Source: Micromonospora sp. WMMD1102
Lineage (GTDB): Bacteria; Actinomycetota; Actinomycetes; Mycobacteriales; Micromonosporaceae
NCBI RefSeq assembly: GCF_029626265.1
Contig: NZ_JARUBN010000001.1
Span: 5,087,001 to 5,151,000 of the forward strand
Reading direction: 5' to 3'
DNA length: 64,000 nucleotides
The notes under the pieces are model-generated. The model did not search any database. It was not told the DNA's origin and saw only the letters and a list, made by a program, of their open reading frames with translations. Numbering within the stretch: the stretch's first letter is position 1; the number at the start of each line of letters is the position of its first letter. A program made the position numbers and the translations under genes. This document shows positions 17,611 to 26,255 of the stretch, in pieces.

Positions 17611-18564
17611 ATGCGTGCCTTCGCCCTCGAGTGGCTGACCCGGCCGCCGTTCCCGGAACGGGTCAGCGCACACGTCGCGCGGGTGGCACCACAGTCCGTC
17701 CGCTGGGCCGCCGACCTCGGCCTGGTCGGCAGCGCCGCCGCGGCCCGCCGGCTGGGCCGGGCCAACGCGGCCGAGCTGGCCGGCCGGGCCTGCCCGGACG
17801 CCGGACCGGAACAGCTCCGGCTGCTCGCCGACCTGTTCACCTGGCTGTTCAGCTTCGACGACCGCTGCGACGACGACGGCCTCGGCGGCGACCCGGCCCG
17901 GCTCGCCCCGGTCGTCGGGCAACTGCTCGGCGTACTCGACAGGTGCGGCGGGCCGGCTCCGCCGGGCTCGGTCACCGTCGCCGACCCCGCCGCCGCCGGC
18001 CTGCACGACCTCTGCGCACGGGTACGCACACACGGCCCGCCCCGGCTGCTGCTCCGGTTCGCCGCCCAGATGCGGGAGTACCTGCTGGCCCTGCTCTGGG
18101 AGGCGGCGAACCGGGAGCGGGCCCGGGTGCCGGCGCTGGCCGAGTACCTCCAGATGCGCCGGCACACCGCCGGGGTACGCCCCAGCTTCACCCTGACCGA
18201 CCTGGCGTACGGAGGACTGGCCGAGGCCACCTGCAGGGCCGACCTGGACGCCTCGCACCTGGACGACCTCGCCGTCGACCTGGTCTGCTGGTGCAACGAC
18301 GTCTTCTCGTACGCCAAGGAGCGGCGGCAGGGGCGGGACGGGCACAACCTGATCGTCGTACTGGCCAGGGCCGCGGGGCGGGAGGAGCAGGCCGGACTAC
18401 ACGACGCGGCCCGCCGGTTCAACACCGGGCTGCGGGCGTACCTGGAACTGGAGTCCGCGCTGCTGGCCGGCGGCGACCCGGACACGCTGCGGTTCGTCAC
18501 CGCCCGTCGGGCCTGGATCCGGGGCAGCTACGACTGGTCGCTCGGGGCCGGCCGCTACCGCTGA
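17611..18564 (+). CDS. Type I terpene synthase (sesquiterpene-synthase-like)
   Basis: A class I terpene cyclase that would ionise a prenyl diphosphate, probably farnesyl or geranyl diphosphate, with Mg2+. Both metal motifs are intact: the Asp-rich motif FSFDDRCDDD near residues 81-90 and the NSE triad NDVFSYAKE near residues 230-238. The effector Arg region VRPSF lies between them, and the C-terminal Arg-Tyr pair closes the protein (LGAGRYR). The 317-residue length fits bacterial sesquiterpene synthases. Start ATG 17611 or GTG 17605. No prenyl diphosphate synthase or P450 lies beside it, so the product cannot be predicted and may be an unmodified volatile. Confidence 0.9.
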   Translation: MRAFALEWLTRPPFPERVSAHVARVAPQSVRWAADLGLVGSAAAARRLGRANAAELAGRACPDAGPEQLRLLADLFTWLFSFDDRCDDDGLGGDPARLAPVVGQLLGVLDRCGGPAPPGSVTVADPAAAGLHDLCARVRTHGPPRLLLRFAAQMREYLLALLWEAANRERARVPALAEYLQMRRHTAGVRPSFTLTDLAYGGLAEATCRADLDASHLDDLAVDLVCWCNDVFSYAKERRQGRDGHNLIVVLARAAGREEQAGLHDAARRFNTGLRAYLELESALLAGGDPDTLRFVTARRAWIRGSYDWSLGAGRYR

Positions 18565-18587
18565 ACCGCCACGCCGCCCGGGCGGGC

Positions 18588-19133
18588 TCAGTCCTCGCCG
18601 CCGCTGTGCGACTTCCAGGTCGGCACCGGCCGGCCGGCCGCGCACTCGACCTCGACCTCGATCCGCCCGCCCGAGCCGTGGAAGGTCACCTCGGCGTCGT
18701 CGTCCGGGCCGCGCTCGACCTCGCCGGTCCGGTAACCCTGGGCAGGTGTCCAGGAGGCCAGCCACACCCGCTGCCCGGTGCATTCGGCCAGCACGGAGCC
18801 GCCGGGGGTGACGACCAGCCGGCGTGAGCCGTCGGCGGCGGTCGGCGGGCCGCCGGAAGGTGCCGGCGAAGCGCTGCCGGTACCGCCGGGTGGCGCCAGC
18901 GGGACGCTGCCGGTCCCGTCCGGGGGCACCGGAGCGCCCGGCGGGACGGCGCCCGGACCGGCCGGTGGCGGGGTGCCGGCCAGCGCCCGGGCCACCTCGT
19001 CCGGGCTGCGCACCTCGCCCGCCGGCCCGGTCAGCCCGGCCCCGATCACCTGTACGGCGGCCAGCCCGGTGCCGGTCGCCACGAGTGCGGCGAGCAGCCA
19101 GCCGGCCACCGCGAGCAGGGTACGTCGACGCAT
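18588..19133 (-). CDS. Membrane-anchored exported hypothetical protein
   Basis: A 181-residue protein with an N-terminal signal or anchor (RRRTLLAVAGWLLAALVATG), a Pro/Gly/Ser-rich linker of about 50 residues, and a small C-terminal globular domain. The domain has two Cys (LAECTGQRVWL and VEVECAAGR) likely to be disulfide linked, and ends in WKSHSGGED. No family is recognised with confidence. It is divergent from the response regulator gene and may belong to that regulon. Confidence 0.7.
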   Translation of the reverse strand: MRRRTLLAVAGWLLAALVATGTGLAAVQVIGAGLTGPAGEVRSPDEVARALAGTPPPAGPGAVPPGAPVPPDGTGSVPLAPPGGTGSASPAPSGGPPTAADGSRRLVVTPGGSVLAECTGQRVWLASWTPAQGYRTGEVERGPDDDAEVTFHGSGGRIEVEVECAAGRPVPTWKSHSGGED

Positions 19134-19342
19134 CCCCCGATGATGCCCGCCGGCTCGTTAAGACCGGCGCCGGCAGACCCTAACGAACGGTTAACGCACC
19201 GGTCCCGCCCCACCGGGACAGGCGGCGTATTGTGGCTCGGGTCAGGGCGATCAAGCCGACGTACGCCAGCGAATAGATCTGGTGTGCTGTCACGGCGTCG
19301 CCGACACCGGTGCCGGGCGGCGTTTCCGGTTACCGTGCCGGT

Positions 19343-20038
19343 GTGGCACGCCTACTGCTGATCGAGGACGACCCGGCGATCCGTACCCCGCTGCTGCACG
19401 CGCTGCGCGAGCGGGGGCACGCGGTGGCCGCCGTACAGTCCGCGATGACCGGGCTGCAACGGGTGCTCGACGACCGGCCCGACCTCGTCGTACTCGACCT
19501 CGGGCTGCCCGACCTGGACGGGTTGGAGCTGCTCCGGATGCTTCGGGCGGTGAACAGCACACCGGTGATCATCGCCACCGCGCGGGACGAGGAGGCCGAG
19601 ATCATCCGGGGGCTGGACGCCGGTGCCGACGACTACGTGGTCAAGCCGTTCACCGCCGCCCAGCTCGACGCGCGGATCCGGGCGGTACTGCGCCGCGGCG
19701 CCGGCCCGGCGGACGCCCCGACCGTACTCACCGTCGGCGAGTTGCGGGTCGACCCGGGAGCCCGGCAGGCGACCCTGGCCGGGGTGCCACTGGAACTGAC
19801 CCCCCGGGAGTTCGACCTGCTGCACTACCTCGCCGGCCGGGCCGGTCGGGTGGTCGGCAAGCGGGAACTGCTCACCGAGGTGTGGCAGCTCCCCTACGGC
19901 GGGGCGGACAAGACGGTGGACGTCCACCTGTCGTGGCTGCGCCGCAAGCTCGGCGAGACCGCCCAGCAGCCCCGCTACCTGCACACCGTGCGCGGGGTGG
20001 GGGTCCGGCTCGACGTACCCGGGGCGGAGCGGTCGTGA
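19343..20038 (+). CDS. OmpR-family response regulator
   Basis: A two-component regulator of 231 residues. The receiver domain has the acidic pair in LLLIEDDPA (residues 4-12), the phospho-acceptor Asp in LVVLDLGLPDLDG near residue 50 and the conserved Lys in DYVVKPF near 101. The winged-helix output domain spans about 130-226 (LTPREFDLLHYLA, DVHLSWLRRKLG, TVRGVGVRL). The GTG at 19343 was chosen because receiver domains begin at ARLLLIEDD; an upstream in-frame start at 19310 adds an unlikely leader. Its stop overlaps the kinase start (GTGA). The preceding region carries GTTAA-type motifs at 19157 and 19189 that could be its own binding sites. Confidence 0.95.
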   Translation: MARLLLIEDDPAIRTPLLHALRERGHAVAAVQSAMTGLQRVLDDRPDLVVLDLGLPDLDGLELLRMLRAVNSTPVIIATARDEEAEIIRGLDAGADDYVVKPFTAAQLDARIRAVLRRGAGPADAPTVLTVGELRVDPGARQATLAGVPLELTPREFDLLHYLAGRAGRVVGKRELLTEVWQLPYGGADKTVDVHLSWLRRKLGETAQQPRYLHTVRGVGVRLDVPGAERS

Positions 20039-21372
20039 GACGGCGGCTGACCCTGCTCGTCGCGGCCATCACCGGCCTGGTGCTGCTGGCCTTCCTGGTC
20101 CCGCTCGCGGTGCTGCTGCGCGGCGTCGCCGCGGACCGGGCGGTGGTGGCCGCCACCGCCGACGTGCAGGCGCTGGTCCCGCTGGTCGGCACCGCCGCCC
20201 CGGACGGGCTGCGGCTGGCCGCCGAGCAGGTCGGCGCCGCGGCCGACCGGCCGGTCACCGTCTTCCTGCCCGACGGCGCGGTACTCGGCGACGACGCGCC
20301 GCGCACCGACGGCGTCGAGCTGGCCGCCCGGGGCGAGAGCCTCACCGTCGACCGCGAGGAGGGCCGGGAGATCCTGGTCGCCGTGCAGGGCCGCCCGGAC
20401 GGTACGGCGGTGATCCGCACCTTCGTCCCGCACGAGGAGCTGACCCGGGGCGTCTACCGCTCCTGGCTGGTGCTGGCCGGGCTCGGGCTGGCACTGCTGC
20501 TGCTCGGCCTCGCCGTCGCCGACCGGCTGGCCCGGTCGCTGACCGCCCCGATCACCGAGCTGTCGACGGTCTCGCACCGGCTGGCCGGCGCCGAGCTGAC
20601 CGCCCGGGCCACCCCGTCCGGGCCGGCGGAGCTGCGGGCGGTGGCGAACGCACTGAACCGTCTCGCCACCCGGATCCAGGAGTTGCTCCGGGACGAACGC
20701 GAGCAGCTCGCCGACCTGTCACACCGGCTGCGTACCCCGCTGACCTCGCTGCGGCTGGAGTCCGAGTCGCTGGCCGACCCCCGGGAGGCGGCCCGGATCA
20801 CCGAGCGGGTCGACGCGGTGGAACGGGCGGTGACCGGGCTGATCCGGCAGGCCCGGCGGCGGGGCACCGAGACCGGTACCGAACCGGCCTGCGACGCCAC
20901 AGCGGTGGTCCGGGAGCGGGTCGCCTTCTGGACCGTACTGGCCGAGGACACCGGCCGGGCCGTCGGGCTCGACCTGGCCGACCGCCCGCTGCCGGTACGG
21001 CTGCCCGCCGACGAGCTGGCGGCGGTGCTGGACGCCCTGCTCGGCAACGTCTTCGCGCACACCCCGGACGGCACCGGTTTCGCCGTCGCGTTGGCGCCCC
21101 GCCCCGGCGGCGGTGCGCTGCTGACCGTCACCGACAGCGGCCCCGGGCTGCCGCCGGCCCTGGTCGGCCCCGCCCCGGCCGGTGTGCTGGAGCGCGGCGC
21201 GAGCGCGGCCGGCTCGACCGGGCTGGGCCTGGACATCGCCCGCCGGGCGGCCCGGGACAGCGGCGGCCGGTTCGCACTCTCCGCCGCCGAGGGTGGCGGG
21301 GCTCGGGTGGCGGTCGTACTCGGCCCGCCGCTGGCCGCCACCGGAACGCCGTCCGAGCTGGCCGCGAACTGA
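20035..21372 (+). CDS. Sensor histidine kinase
   Basis: The membrane partner of the adjacent OmpR-type regulator, 445 residues. TM1 is near residues 7-28 and TM2 near 143-164, enclosing an extracellular domain of about 115 residues. A HAMP linker follows. The H-box is LADLSHRLRTPLTSLRLESE with the phospho-acceptor His near residue 227, the N-box is LLGNVFAHTPDG, and the G-boxes are DSGPGLP and STGLGLDIARRAA. The signal is unknown. Order and spacing (4-bp overlap, then the PepSY gene 123 bp downstream) suggest a cell-envelope sensing system. Confidence 0.95.
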   Translation: MRRRLTLLVAAITGLVLLAFLVPLAVLLRGVAADRAVVAATADVQALVPLVGTAAPDGLRLAAEQVGAAADRPVTVFLPDGAVLGDDAPRTDGVELAARGESLTVDREEGREILVAVQGRPDGTAVIRTFVPHEELTRGVYRSWLVLAGLGLALLLLGLAVADRLARSLTAPITELSTVSHRLAGAELTARATPSGPAELRAVANALNRLATRIQELLRDEREQLADLSHRLRTPLTSLRLESESLADPREAARITERVDAVERAVTGLIRQARRRGTETGTEPACDATAVVRERVAFWTVLAEDTGRAVGLDLADRPLPVRLPADELAAVLDALLGNVFAHTPDGTGFAVALAPRPGGGALLTVTDSGPGLPPALVGPAPAGVLERGASAAGSTGLGLDIARRAARDSGGRFALSAAEGGGARVAVVLGPPLAATGTPSELAAN

Positions 21373-21495
21373 GCCATGCTGGCGGACTCTTTACCTTCGC
21401 TTAGTGTTCGCACAGCGCGCCGCTATCCCGATCCGCGCGAACCTCGGTGCCGAGAACCCCGCCAACCGGGTGTGCGCAACGATGGAGGAACTGCG

Positions 21496-22044
21496 ATGCG
21501 GCGTAAGACTTTGGTCCTGGGCATCAGCGGCGCGCTGGCGGCGGCCGCCGTCGTCGGTACCGCGATCGGGGCCAGCGCAGCCGAGGGCGAGCGGCAGGGG
21601 TTCGGCGCCGTCGCCACCACGGCCCCCGGCGCACCGACCCCCGGCGCCGACCCGACGGGTACCCCGACCGGCGTGCCGACGGCGACGCCCAGCGGAACAC
21701 CGTCGGGCGCGCCGAGCGGCTCGCCGGCACCGACCGGCTCGGCACCGACCGGCTCGGCGCCGGCCGGTGCGGTCGACTCGGCCCGGGCGGTCGAGATCGC
21801 GCTGGCCAGTGCCGGTGGCGGCCAGCTCGACGAGGTCGAGCGCGAGCAGGAGCACGGCCGTGACGTGTGGAGCGTCGAGGTCGTCAAGGACGGCTGGGAG
21901 ATCGAGGTGGACGTGGACGCGGCCACCGGCGAGATCGTCAAGACCGACCGGGAGCAGGACGACGACAACGGCAAGGAGGACGACGACCACGACGACGAGG
22001 ACGACGACAGCGATGACCGGGACGACGACGGCGACGACGACTGA
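21496..22044 (+). CDS. Secreted PepSY-domain protein with acidic tail
   Basis: A 182-residue exported protein: signal peptide (RRKTLVLGISGALAAAAVVG, probable cleavage after ASA), then a Pro/Thr/Gly/Ser linker with GTP and GSP repeats, one PepSY domain near residues 95-152 (RAVEIALASAGGGQLDEVER, IEVDVDAATGEIVKT), and a terminal tail of about 28 residues that is almost only Asp and Glu. PepSY proteins next to two-component systems are usually envelope modulators; the acidic tail could bind cations such as calcium (inference). ATG at 21496 has GGAGGAA six bases upstream. The two-component system just upstream probably controls it. Confidence 0.88.
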   Translation: MRRKTLVLGISGALAAAAVVGTAIGASAAEGERQGFGAVATTAPGAPTPGADPTGTPTGVPTATPSGTPSGAPSGSPAPTGSAPTGSAPAGAVDSARAVEIALASAGGGQLDEVEREQEHGRDVWSVEVVKDGWEIEVDVDAATGEIVKTDREQDDDNGKEDDDHDDEDDDSDDRDDDGDDD

Positions 22045-22059
22045 GCGCCGATCGTAGGT

Positions 22060-22099
22060 CGACCCCAGGCAGCGGGTGGATTCGCCCGGCCTGGGGTCG
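22060..22099 (+). terminator. Hairpin after the PepSY gene
   Basis: Arms CGACCCCAGG (22060-22069) and CCTGGGGTCG (22090-22099) are perfectly complementary, and the 20-base interval contains an inner GGG/CCC stem. It starts 15 bp after the stop. There is no U-tract, as is common in high-GC actinobacteria. A second CCTGGGGTCG copy follows at once. Confidence 0.6.
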
Positions 22100-22113
22100 G
22101 CCTGGGGTCGCTC

Positions 22114-22329
22114 GTGCGATCGGCCACCGCAGGGATACCGCCATCGCGCGTGAGCTGCTGGCGGAACTGGGCGACGGCCGAACCGGAGGGCCCGACCGTC
22201 GGCGACGGGGCCTACCTGTTCCACCACCGGGCCGGCACGGGCTGGCGATACCACAGCCGGGGCAGCGGCTTCTACTGCGAAGACCTGGGGATCACCAGCG
22301 GCAACCCGCCGTTCTGTGAGATGGATTGA
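22114..22329 (+). CDS. Short frame resembling the C-terminal part of a hypothetical protein
   Basis: A 71-codon frame whose second half looks like the end of a secreted or surface domain rich in aromatic residues and Cys (GAYLFHHRAGTGWRYHSRG, FYCEDLGI, PPFCEMD). It lacks a convincing start and ribosome-binding site and is probably the 3' remnant of a larger gene. It lies between the PepSY terminator and the transposase remnant, consistent with decay at an insertion boundary. No function can be given. Confidence 0.4.
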   Translation: MRSATAGIPPSRVSCWRNWATAEPEGPTVGDGAYLFHHRAGTGWRYHSRGSGFYCEDLGITSGNPPFCEMD

Positions 22330-22478
22330 CCGAGCCGCCAGGCGTGACTCATAGGGCTGATGTCAGTCGGTGCTGGTCACGGGAAGGCGTATCGTCTCAC
22401 CCAGCCACGGGACAACCGGGGCCGCCGGACACTGAGGGTTTCCGGGTAACGGCCTGCGACTGTGTGTGTAGTGGTTGT

Positions 22479-22826
22479 TCACGTGGTCCGTCCGTGTTCG
22501 AAGTGGAGGATGACCAGGGCTGCGGCGACGATGTTGCCGATCTTCCAGGGGCACAGGCTGACGTTGTGTAGGGCTTTGAAGGTCATCTTGAGCAGGCTGT
22601 TGCCGCGTTCGCCGACTGCGCGCAAGCGGTTGTGGGCGCGGTTGAACTGCTGTTGGACGTCGGTGAGGCGTCCGGTGGGCGGGGTCTTGAACGCGATGGT
22701 GAGGGTGCCGGCTTCGCCTTCGTAGCCCAGGTCGGCCAGGGTACGCAGGTCGTGACAGACCCGTGTGAGGGTGTCAAGCAGGTCGGGGTGGACGCGCAGG
22801 CAGGTCGTGTCGTCGTATAGGCGGCC
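22479..22826 (-). pseudogene. IS5-family-like transposase, C-terminal remnant
   Basis: The frame from about 22826 to the stop at 22479 matches the C-terminal third of DDE transposases of the IS5-like group: LYDDTTCLRVHPDLLDTL, TLADLGYEGEAG, RLTDVQQQFNRAHNRLRAVG, LLKMTFKALHNVSLCP and the terminal LVILHFEHGRTT. The N-terminal two thirds, with the helix-turn-helix and first catalytic Asp, are missing and the upstream codons do not continue the family. No terminal inverted repeats could be paired. It marks the left side of the 22-29 kb accessory segment. Confidence 0.75.
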
Positions 22827-23077
22827 CGGATCCGCGCCTCGTATGCCGGTTCCGAGCAGTTGGCCGGAAACTCTCCCCGGTGTTCCGCTTTCCCCTGGCG
22901 AGAGGGGTAGGCTGCGGCGGTGCGACCGATGGTGGAGTGGACGACCGAGCAGGTGCGCGGCCACCCGGTGTCGAATTCCTCCTGCCAGGACGCACTCGGA
23001 TGCTCACGACGACGCCCCACATCCCCCCGGCACCCCACCGCCGTCCACAGCCAACCGGCAGCATCAAGGAGCAACGG

Positions 23078-24094
23078 TTGTCCCACCACCTCGACTCACC
23101 CCTCGCACGGCAGGACCCGCGTCTGGACATCAGCGACGTGTATGTCTTCCCCGGGGACACCGGCACCGTATTCGTCATGAATACCAATCCCCTCTCGGGG
23201 ACGGGTGGCTTCCACCCGGAAGGCAGATACGAGTTCAAGATCGATACAGACGGCGATGCCGCACCGGACATCACGCTGCGCGTCACGTTCGGCCCACCCG
23301 ACGCGGAAGGATGCCAGCCGGTCGAACTCCGGTCACTGCGCGGGGCCGCGGCCCGCGATCCCCACGGGAACGCGCCGATTTCGGTCAGCGGGCGTACCGG
23401 GGAGGAGCTCAAGGGCCCGGACGGCACCAGGCTGTGGTCGGGAGCGGCCGCGGACCCGTTCTTCATCGAGGGGACCGTGGTCACCGAGGTGGTACGGGCC
23501 ATCGCCGAGGGCACGCCACCAGATCTCAGCGAATTCGACCCGGCCACCGCGACGAACCTCTTCGCCGGTACCAACGTCTGTTCCATCGTCGTGGAGATGC
23601 CGAACGACTCGCTCCCGGGTGGCACCATCGGCTTCTGGGGCGTAACCGCTCTCGCCACCGACACCGGTGGTTGGCGCCAGATAAACCGGTGCGCCAAGCC
23701 GTTGCTGAACACGCTCTTCAACCCGGCCGACTCTGAGCGGGCCGACGACTACAACGCCGGCCAGCCCAGCGACGACCTGGAGGTGAACGGTCCGCTGATC
23801 GCCGAGCGGGTGGCCCGGGTGGTACGGGCGATGGGCACCACGGCCGACCCTGGGGCATACGGGCGCCAGGTGCGGGACGCTCTGCTGCCGGACGTGCTCC
23901 GGTACGACGTCGGCACGCCCGCCAACTTCGGGTTCGCCGGCCAGAACGGACGGGGACTCACCGAGTGGGTACCCGAGGTGATGTTCGCGATCGTACTCAA
24001 CGCCGCGGTGCCGCTCGGGCTTCGCGGCAACTCCGCTGCAGCCGGGCCCCGCCCGCACTTCCCGTACCTCGCACCGCCGATCCCGCTCACCTGA
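23078..24094 (+). CDS. DUF4331 family protein
   Basis: A 338-residue protein of unknown function. It opens with the family hallmark SHHLDSPLARQDPRLDISDV, then VYVFPGDTGTVFVMN. Later segments include GRYEFKIDTDGDAAPDITLR and LFAGTNVCSIVVEMPND. Family members are often exported, but no signal peptide is seen in this one. The start is taken as TTG at 23078 because AAGGAG lies six bases upstream and the family begins with SHHLDSP; an in-frame ATG at 23000 would add a Pro-rich leader. The conservon begins 65 bp downstream on the same strand, so a link to that system is possible but not shown. Confidence 0.85.
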   Translation: MSHHLDSPLARQDPRLDISDVYVFPGDTGTVFVMNTNPLSGTGGFHPEGRYEFKIDTDGDAAPDITLRVTFGPPDAEGCQPVELRSLRGAAARDPHGNAPISVSGRTGEELKGPDGTRLWSGAAADPFFIEGTVVTEVVRAIAEGTPPDLSEFDPATATNLFAGTNVCSIVVEMPNDSLPGGTIGFWGVTALATDTGGWRQINRCAKPLLNTLFNPADSERADDYNAGQPSDDLEVNGPLIAERVARVVRAMGTTADPGAYGRQVRDALLPDVLRYDVGTPANFGFAGQNGRGLTEWVPEVMFAIVLNAAVPLGLRGNSAAAGPRPHFPYLAPPIPLT

Positions 24095-24159
24095 TCAATG
24101 CCATCCGCGTGGCGTCGCCACACACGTCCGTCCTAGCCGAAACGTCACCGGGGACTGTC

Positions 24160-25806
24160 ATGCCTGAACTCTCCACCCAGCCGACCCACTCTCCACCCGC
24201 GACCGCGGCAGCCGGTGCCCAGGCCCGGCATGACCTGGGCGCCGCCTCCGCACGCTTGCGGCACGATGTCGTCAAACGTCGCATGATGACGCTCGCGATC
24301 GTGCCCGCCGGTCTGGTCGCGGTCATCGGGGGCACGGTCACCGGGCTCCTGGGGTACGGCATGACTGCCGGCGTTCACGGGAGCGGCTGGGTCACCGGTG
24401 CGATCCTGCTCGCGGGCGCGTTGTTCACTCTCGCGGTGCTGTTGGGGGCGGCGTTGTTCGCCTCGACCGAGGCGCGAGTGGTGGCGGACCGGTTCACCGA
24501 CGTCAGTCGCGCGACCGCACACGTCCAAGCCGAACTGACAACGGCGATCGAGCGGTTGACGCAGCGGAAGGTGCCGCCGAAGTCACCCGCGAAGGCATCG
24601 AGACCCGCCGCGCGCGCCAGCGCCTTCGTGGAACCCACCGTCGAGATGGTCATGACGAAGCCGGACGGCACGCCGCTGAAGAGCGACGGCGGTGGTGGCA
24701 GCGGCGATGGCAGCGATCAGGTGGAGGTCTTCGTCAACCTCGCCCGGAGACTCCAATCCCTGGTCCACCGCGAGATCGGCTTGCTCGACGGCCTGGAGAA
24801 CGAGGTCGAGGACCCGGATCTGCTCAAGGGCCTCTTCCAGGTCGACCATCTCGCCACCCGCGTCCGGCGGTACGCCGAAAATCTCGCCGTACTCGGCGGC
24901 GCCGCTTCCCACCGCCAGTGGACGCTACCGGTCAGCGTCAGTGACGTGCTGCGTTCCGCCGTGGCCGAGATAGAACAGTATTCACGGGTGAAGCTGGTGC
25001 CGCCGGTGCCGGGCACGGTGCGCGGGCACGCGGTCGCCGATGTGGTCCACCTGCTGGCGGAACTGGTCGAGAACGCCACCGTGTTCTCCGCTCCACAGAC
25101 CCGGGTGCTGCTGCGCGCCGAGCCCGTCACCGCCGGACTGGCGATCGAGGTCGAGGACCGCGGCCTGGGCATGTCCGCTACTGTGCGGAATCGGATGAAC
25201 GCCCTGCTCAGCTCTCCCGACCGGGTCGTTCCGGGCGACCTGCTCCGGGATGGCCGGATCGGCCTGTACGTCGTCTCGGTGCTCGCCCACCGGCACAACA
25301 TCACCGTACGGTTGCAAGGCAACATCTACGGCGGCACGCAGGCCGTGGTGGTGTTGCCGCCCGATGTCCTGGGCGGCAACCCCGGGGCGCTGGGGCCGGC
25401 TGCTGTGGAGCCGGCGCGGCCGTCAGGTCACACCTCCCCCGGCCGTAACGAACGCCCGCCGGTGCGCTCGCTCCAGCAGAGAACGGCGTCCACTGCCGCG
25501 AACAAGCTGCCGATCCCCGAACCGCAGCCAGCTCGTGCAGCCGGACCTGCGGCGGTGGCGCAGCCAACCGACGTGGACATTCCGGCCGGAGATCCTCGCC
25601 CCATGTTGCCTCGGCGCCGCCGTGACGAAAGCCTCGCGGCCGAGCTTTCGGATGCCCCGGAAGTCGGGAGGCCATTGGAGGATGTCGAACACAATCCTCA
25701 CCTGATGGCCGCCTTCCGCACCGGGATGCGGCTGACTGAGGACGTGGATGAGCCGGAGACCTCCCCCGCTCCTGGCGAGGACCACCCACCGGGCACCATC
25801 GCATAG
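24160..25806 (+). CDS. cvnA: Conservon sensor histidine kinase-like protein (CvnA)
   Basis: The membrane sensor of a conservon, 548 residues. Two TM segments (LAIVPAGLVAVIGGTVTGLL near residue 46 and VTGAILLAGALFTLAVLLGA near residue 79) enclose only about a dozen outside residues, so the large nitrate-sensor-like ectodomain of many CvnA proteins is absent. A dimerisation region with LLKGLFQVDHLATRVRRYAE follows, then an HATPase domain: N-box LLAELVENATVFSAP, DRGLGMS and GRIGLYVVSVLAHRHN. The Pro-rich C-terminal tail of about 130 residues is typical. Known CvnA proteins form a membrane complex with the B, C and D partners encoded next. Confidence 0.9.
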   Translation: MPELSTQPTHSPPATAAAGAQARHDLGAASARLRHDVVKRRMMTLAIVPAGLVAVIGGTVTGLLGYGMTAGVHGSGWVTGAILLAGALFTLAVLLGAALFASTEARVVADRFTDVSRATAHVQAELTTAIERLTQRKVPPKSPAKASRPAARASAFVEPTVEMVMTKPDGTPLKSDGGGGSGDGSDQVEVFVNLARRLQSLVHREIGLLDGLENEVEDPDLLKGLFQVDHLATRVRRYAENLAVLGGAASHRQWTLPVSVSDVLRSAVAEIEQYSRVKLVPPVPGTVRGHAVADVVHLLAELVENATVFSAPQTRVLLRAEPVTAGLAIEVEDRGLGMSATVRNRMNALLSSPDRVVPGDLLRDGRIGLYVVSVLAHRHNITVRLQGNIYGGTQAVVVLPPDVLGGNPGALGPAAVEPARPSGHTSPGRNERPPVRSLQQRTASTAANKLPIPEPQPARAAGPAAVAQPTDVDIPAGDPRPMLPRRRRDESLAAELSDAPEVGRPLEDVEHNPHLMAAFRTGMRLTEDVDEPETSPAPGEDHPPGTIA

Positions 25807-25835
25807 CCGTCGCGCATAAAGAGGAGTACAGGAAT

Positions 25836-26249
25836 ATGGTGAGCGAATCGTCAACCACCCAGCAACGAGATCTCTCCTGGCTGTTGGGCGGGCTCCTGCA
25901 ACGTGTGCCGCACACCCGGAGCGCGCTTCTGTTGTCCTCCGACGGGCTGGTGAAGGCCGTACACGGGCTGGAGCGAGACGGCGCGGACCATTTGGCGGCG
26001 CTCGCCAGCGGACTTCACTCGCTGGCCCGCAGCGCCGGGAAGAAATTCGACGATGGCGGTGACGTGCGACAGATCGTGGTCGAGCTCAGCAATTCCCTGC
26101 TCTTCGTCTCCGCGGCGGGCCGTGGCGCCCAACTCACGGTGCTCGCCGGGCGTGACGCGGACGCCGCCGTACTCGGCTACGAGATGGGCATGCTGGTCAA
26201 GAGCGTCCGACCCCATCTGGAAACACCAGCTCGCCGGCCGGTCGGGTAG
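25836..26249 (+). CDS. cvnB: Roadblock/LC7 domain protein (CvnB)
   Basis: A 137-residue roadblock/LC7 fold protein, with the usual start LSWLLGGLLQRVPHTRSALL, SSDGLVKAVHGL and the later GDVRQIVVELSNSLLFV. In conservons it acts with CvnC and CvnD as a small GTPase-control module, possibly as exchange or activating partner. It starts 30 bp after cvnA with AAAGAGGA upstream, and cvnC follows after 6 bp. Confidence 0.93.
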   Translation: MVSESSTTQQRDLSWLLGGLLQRVPHTRSALLLSSDGLVKAVHGLERDGADHLAALASGLHSLARSAGKKFDDGGDVRQIVVELSNSLLFVSAAGRGAQLTVLAGRDADAAVLGYEMGMLVKSVRPHLETPARRPVG

Positions 26250-26255
26250 TGAGCG

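Noticed and set aside
14759..17638. A 959-codon plus-strand frame opposite the ABC exporter
   Set aside because: It is the antisense shadow of an ATPase-permease gene and shows no domain or plausible start.
22826..23077. N-terminal part or inverted repeats of a complete IS element
   Set aside because: Sequence upstream of the transposase remnant does not continue the family and no matching terminal repeats could be paired.
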